NCBI RefSeq assembly: GCF_032362555.1
Contig: NC_083516.1
Span: forward strand, 10,131,001-10,195,000
Direction: 5' to 3'
DNA length: 64,000 bases
Source of the DNA: Amyelois transitella
Lineage: Eukaryota; Arthropoda; Insecta; Lepidoptera; Pyralidae
The notes under the pieces were generated by a model, which worked only from the letters and a program-made list of their open reading frames with translations, ran no database searches and was not told where the DNA came from. Numbering within the stretch: the stretch's first letter is position 1; each line of letters starts with the position of its first letter. Of this stretch, positions 63,801-64,000 are shown in pieces. The position numbers were made by a program, and so were the translations under genes.

Positions 63801-63967
63801 ATGACACCTTCTATACTCTATTGAAGAACCTTCCAGTACATTACATCAGATCTACAGATGAACAAAGAACTATTGAGAGTGCTAAGGGTTTCCTTAGCGG
63901 ATTGGATACCAGATTGGGTTATAAAATACTTGAACCCTTGGAGAAGGACAAAGATTTAATTTTATTG
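51833..63967 (+). CDS. Multiple inositol polyphosphate phosphatase-like (histidine acid phosphatase), 5' part
   Basis: Three coding exons are visible: 51833-52022, 62693-62841 and 63692-63967, with matching phases; the gene continues beyond the window. Translation may begin at 51833 or, with a better context, at 51872. The latter gives a clean signal peptide (MFTRLFLVTISVTTVLCGQ), so the enzyme should enter the secretory pathway. Exon 2 contains LLSRHGSRNPG, the phosphohistidine active-site motif RHGxRxP of MINPP-type phosphatases, with Asn before Pro. Exon 3 reads YFLTSRGYRELREMAGR and then YIRSTDEQRTIESAKGFL, also typical. These enzymes remove phosphates from inositol pentakis- and hexakisphosphate. 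Intron 1 (10.7 kb) holds an errantivirus-like element and many SINEs. The second half, with the His-Ala-Glu/His-Asp proton donor, is not in view. Confidence 0.88.
52155..52415 (+). repeat. Family A copy beside the errantivirus-like element
   Basis: Forward, diverged, in the phosphatase intron 60 bp before the retrovirus-like insertion. A tiny fragment of the same family (GGCGCCGGGAATCACACGGC) is at 51325-51345. Confidence 0.75.
52476..52758 (-). repeat. 3' LTR of the errantivirus-like element
   Basis: This 283-bp copy is identical to 59771-60053. On the - strand it runs from TGTTACGGG to CCATAATT. The purine tract at 52759-52770 abuts it. Confidence 0.94.
52780..54487 (-). CDS. Env (fusion-protein-like) of the errantivirus-like element
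   Basis: An open frame of 569 codons from a splice acceptor (TTGTTGCAG, ending at 54488) to the stop at 52780. It has no ATG of its own at the head and begins with a hydrophobic stretch suitable for a signal peptide once spliced. About 90 residues in is a basic cleavage-like site RLRRG, followed by a fusion-peptide-like segment (GLVDGLGSMIKSITGN), the hallmark shared with baculovirus F-type proteins. A transmembrane helix lies near the C-terminus (LYVLLSITAVAATVIL), followed by a short tail. The role would be membrane fusion and cell-to-cell transfer. It appears intact; whether it is functional cannot be judged from sequence. Confidence 0.88.
54440..58087 (-). CDS. Pol polyprotein of the errantivirus-like element
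   Basis: The frame is open from 58087 to 54440, expected as a Gag-Pol fusion. It shows an aspartic protease (LLLDTGANQSF), reverse transcriptase (catalytic VYLDDIIVF), RNase H (LTTDASNFAIGAIL and VLTDHKPLQWL) and integrase. The integrase has an HHCC zinc region (HRGINE...CTICGQAK) and core acidic residues in HMDLFTAQ, VTDQGPEF and GNIERFHS. About 1195 residues from the first listed codon (a GTG), no stop or frameshift. The end overlaps the env coding exon by about 48 nt in a different frame, as in other errantiviruses. Confidence 0.93.
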   Translation of the reverse strand, partial: QPYKKVKIEVNLQTQRQLPYVQITDPPLKLLLDTGANQSFLSPIAAKKYYPHVQLNYDPFQITNIHGTSKSDHSITLPCFQEFNCDNDITLFLYDFHEFFDGLIGLDLLTQWEAKLDLKDLIIVTSNASNPIKMYNSRNVNLYEDIIPAKSSKLLRLPINVGDGDAYIPEQVLCNCLIHECITSVKNNRGVIEIENPSDHDVILSLDRPANAELFNVDSASIDQQPMSKRTQEVLSRLRTDHLNAEEKANLLQLCSQYSDIFYIDGEALTFTNQVKHSIKTTDEVPIYTKSHRYPFIHRQEVRDQIQKMLDQGIIRPSESAWSSPIWVVPKKLDASGKQKWRLVVDFRKLNEKTIDDKYPIPNINDVLDKLGKCQYFTTLDLASGFYQCEMNPQDIPKTAFNVEHGHFEFLRMPMGLKNAPSTFQRVMDNVLRGLQNEICLVYLDDIIVFSTSLQEHILNLEKVFQRLRESNFKVQMDKSEFLKLETAYLGHVITRDGIKPNPDKISAIVKYPIPKTSKEIKQFLGLLGYYRKFIPDFARITKPMTHCLKKGQRISIDNPAYVKCFETCKSLLTNDPILKYPDFEKEFILTTDASNFAIGAILSQGPIGSDKPISYASRTLNTSETNYSTIEKELLAIVWATKYFRPYLFGRKFKVLTDHKPLQWLMSLREPNSRLTRWKLKLSEYDFSVIYKKGKSNTNADALSRVEIHNEELDQLLDDLQSIIGNPSEKPQTLQGSTTATVHTSEENPILEVPITDEPLNKFHRQLVITIVGDVKKRPVVTKPFDTHTRVSVQISESNLEQEVINTVKEYVNPKVKTGMLLNPPLAMYSIIPIIQNNFKNSAMNLVLCKSEIENVKQYLRQQEIISNYHNGKTNHRGINECFLSLSHRYFWPKMKEHIAKFIGECTICGQAKYDRNPVKPQFNLVPPVSKPFEVVHMDLFTAQNEKYLTFIDVFSKYAQAYILRDGTALSILQGLLTFCTHHGLPLTIVTDQGPEFNNQMFSEFVRLHKITHHKTLAHTPSDNGNIERFHSTLLEHLRILSIQQKTEPIVNLMPYALIAYNSSVHSFTKCRPYDLINGHFNPRDPIDIDVTGHLMQQYLQTHKDRMKTVYELIHDSTTVEREAIIENRNKNREPEIEYQPQQQVFITNPSASRQKIAPRYTQDTVLADLPIHIYTSKKRGPIAKVRLKRIPKSAKLLQVTPNSDRDTSARSSS
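58063..59376 (-). CDS. Gag protein of the errantivirus-like element
   Basis: An open frame of 437 residues with an ATG at 59376. The N-terminal half resembles the helical capsid region of errantivirus Gag. The C-terminal half is rich in Asn, Gln, Pro, Arg and Tyr (for example FRLPNRNFNNNAG) and has no CCHC zinc knuckle, as is usual in this group. It forms the particle and binds RNA. It ends TAG just after a slippery heptamer. Confidence 0.87.
   Translation of the reverse strand: MAQQQIPLGQPSTGHVEPDTIIKALRLAPDFDGNPHTLPRFIQLCDQIVGAYWTEDNHLTNLFLINGILNKIKGNAALTINANGIPSDWLGIRNHLINNFSDQRDETTLYNDLAMQVQGNSSPQEFYDRCQTLFSTIMTFVTLHESIPTTVTAKRDLYKKLTMQAFVRGLKEPLGSRIRCMRPESMEKALEFVQEELNTMYLQQRNEGLPKNLQGSSASKPVQTPTPSPQTQLPQIPKPFTFGPMTQFPPRQNFNNYQPKPNAQFQLNQTTPRMPTRTQQMFAAPPRNYNANSNMFRLPNRNFNNNAGPRPMSGVNHFTPRVLPPSGHDWTKHGNPPPTNYFKSRDVNLNECYAYDSDYNYYPVYYEPDYSDYNNYNYVEPIDYDRTNYNVFDENLYTGQGPSISEVTYNGQTDNLPQPSSSQAEDFQIASLTKKLK
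58072..58078 (-). promoter_or_regulatory. -1 frameshift site A-AAA-AAG between gag and pol (errantivirus-like)
   Basis: Near the gag end the - strand reads ACA AAA AAG TTA AAA TAG. The heptamer A AAA AAG is in the register for -1 slippage. The -1 frame leads directly into the pol frame, which is open from 58087 and has no ATG near its start. A downstream stimulatory structure was not tested. Confidence 0.7.
59564..59571 (-). other. Leader mini-ORF and donor that can supply the env start codon
   Basis: In the 5' leader of the genomic RNA an ATG at 59571 is followed after 8 nt by a consensus donor GTAAGT (59563-59558). Unspliced, it is a three-codon upstream ORF that stops at the TAA inside the donor. 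Spliced to the env acceptor, it enters the env frame in the right phase. The phase match was checked base by base; usage is inferred. Confidence 0.6.
59760..59770 (-). other. tRNA primer-binding site of the errantivirus-like element
   Basis: Immediately after the 5' LTR the - strand reads GGCGCAGTCTT, preceded by the LTR-terminal T, giving TGGCGCAGTC. This matches the 3' end (complement) of serine tRNA as used by 17.6/297-type errantiviruses. The match to a host tRNA was not checked. Confidence 0.65.
59771..60053 (-). repeat. 5' LTR of the errantivirus-like element
   Basis: This 283-bp copy is followed on the - strand by the primer-binding site. The - strand 5' part is fairly GC-rich and the 3' part AT-rich. 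AGTG target copies lie just outside both LTRs. Confidence 0.94.
60470..60866. repeat. Family A fragment and a short interspersed element
   Basis: 60470-60655 is a reverse family A copy cut off at CCTTAGTCGC. 60655-60866 is a lepidopteran-type element starting CCTACTAATATTATAAATGC and ending GACGAAGTCGCGGGTGGCC. A second copy of the latter lies inverted at 61652-61866, so the pair forms a 200-bp inverted repeat about 0.8 kb apart. Confidence 0.7.
60892..61144 (+). pseudogene. Two tandem LINE family D 3' ends
   Basis: 60892-60945 is a short copy and 60965-61144 a longer copy with GGTCAGGTCAAGAGTACC and VDEAKEVCRDRGKWK followed by PSGKKA and a stop. Both end in ATGT repeats. A SINE family B copy starts right after the second tail. 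Confidence 0.75.
61145..61378 (+). repeat. tRNA-derived SINE (family B), full length, forward
   Basis: This is the clearest copy. It has GCCTCTGTGGCGCAGCGGTA (A-box region), GGTTCGAATCC (B-box), a body with TGGGTCTTGGATG, then the hairpin module and TTTGTCCCATATAT. A LINE tail ending in ATGT repeats immediately precedes it. Confidence 0.88.
61652..61866 (-). repeat. Short interspersed element, inverted partner of 60655-60866
   Basis: Starts ACTAGAAGCCGCCCGCAAC and ends TTTCGCATTTATTAGTAGG, the reverse orientation of the copy at 60655. It has no ORF. Such elements are widespread in Lepidoptera. Confidence 0.65.
61928..63502. repeat. Family A copies around the phosphatase exon 2
   Basis: Reverse copies at 61928-62138 (internal loss, carrying a TTATTATTATTTATTTA stretch), 62310-62547 and 63238-63502, and a forward copy at 62899-63125. 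Exon 2 (62693-62841) lies between them. Confidence 0.75.
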
Positions 63968-64000
63968 GTAAGTTCTTATTGTATTAATACTTATTTTATT

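Overview
This window is nuclear DNA of an insect, almost certainly a moth or butterfly. The muscle myosin sequence is insect, genes are split by GT-AG (and a few GC-AG) introns, intergenic DNA is AT-rich, and the interspersed repeats are of lepidopteran style (tRNA-derived SINEs, LINE tails ending in ATGT repeats, short elements with the 'CGCGACTTCGTCCGCG'-type motif). Three protein-coding genes lie on the + strand.

Layout. (1) 214-8290: a ten-exon DEG/ENaC (pickpocket-type) sodium-channel subunit of about 446 residues, its introns packed with SINE/LINE copies. (2) 8.4-23.1 kb: intergenic DNA, mostly repeats, including solo LTRs and a fold-back element. (3) 23.2-51.2 kb: the complete muscle myosin heavy chain gene (Mhc), from a TATA/CArG/E-box promoter to two alternative 3' ends. 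I can reconstruct every coding exon. The assembled protein is 1962 residues with one choice of alternatives. Seven variable positions are visible: exon 3 (2 copies), exon 7 (4), relay exon 9 (4), loop-2 exon (2), converter exon 11 (3), hinge exon 15 (2) and C-terminus (2), so 768 combinations in principle. An in-frame internal start in the intron before the rod would make a headless myosin rod protein. (4) 51.8 kb to the window end: the 5' part of a secreted multiple inositol polyphosphate phosphatase (MINPP1-like) gene with an RHGSRNP active-site motif; it runs off the window.

Two nearly pristine LTR retroelements sit antisense inside introns. A Ty3/gypsy element with 355-bp LTRs (24281-29261) lies in Mhc intron 2. 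An env-bearing errantivirus-like element with 283-bp LTRs (52476-60053) lies in intron 1 of the phosphatase gene. In each the two LTRs are identical by eye and all ORFs are open, so both insertions look recent. Both join Gag to Pol at a classical A-AAA-AAN slippery heptamer. The errantivirus also shows a spliced env arrangement in which an upstream leader exon supplies the start codon.

The most numerous repeat, a roughly 265-bp SINE-like family, shares its 3' end with a LINE family also present here, which suggests the LINE machinery mobilises it. SINE copies are dense in flanking DNA and in the channel and phosphatase introns, but nearly absent from the Mhc motor-domain introns between 29.3 and 38.5 kb, where the mutually exclusive exon clusters lie.
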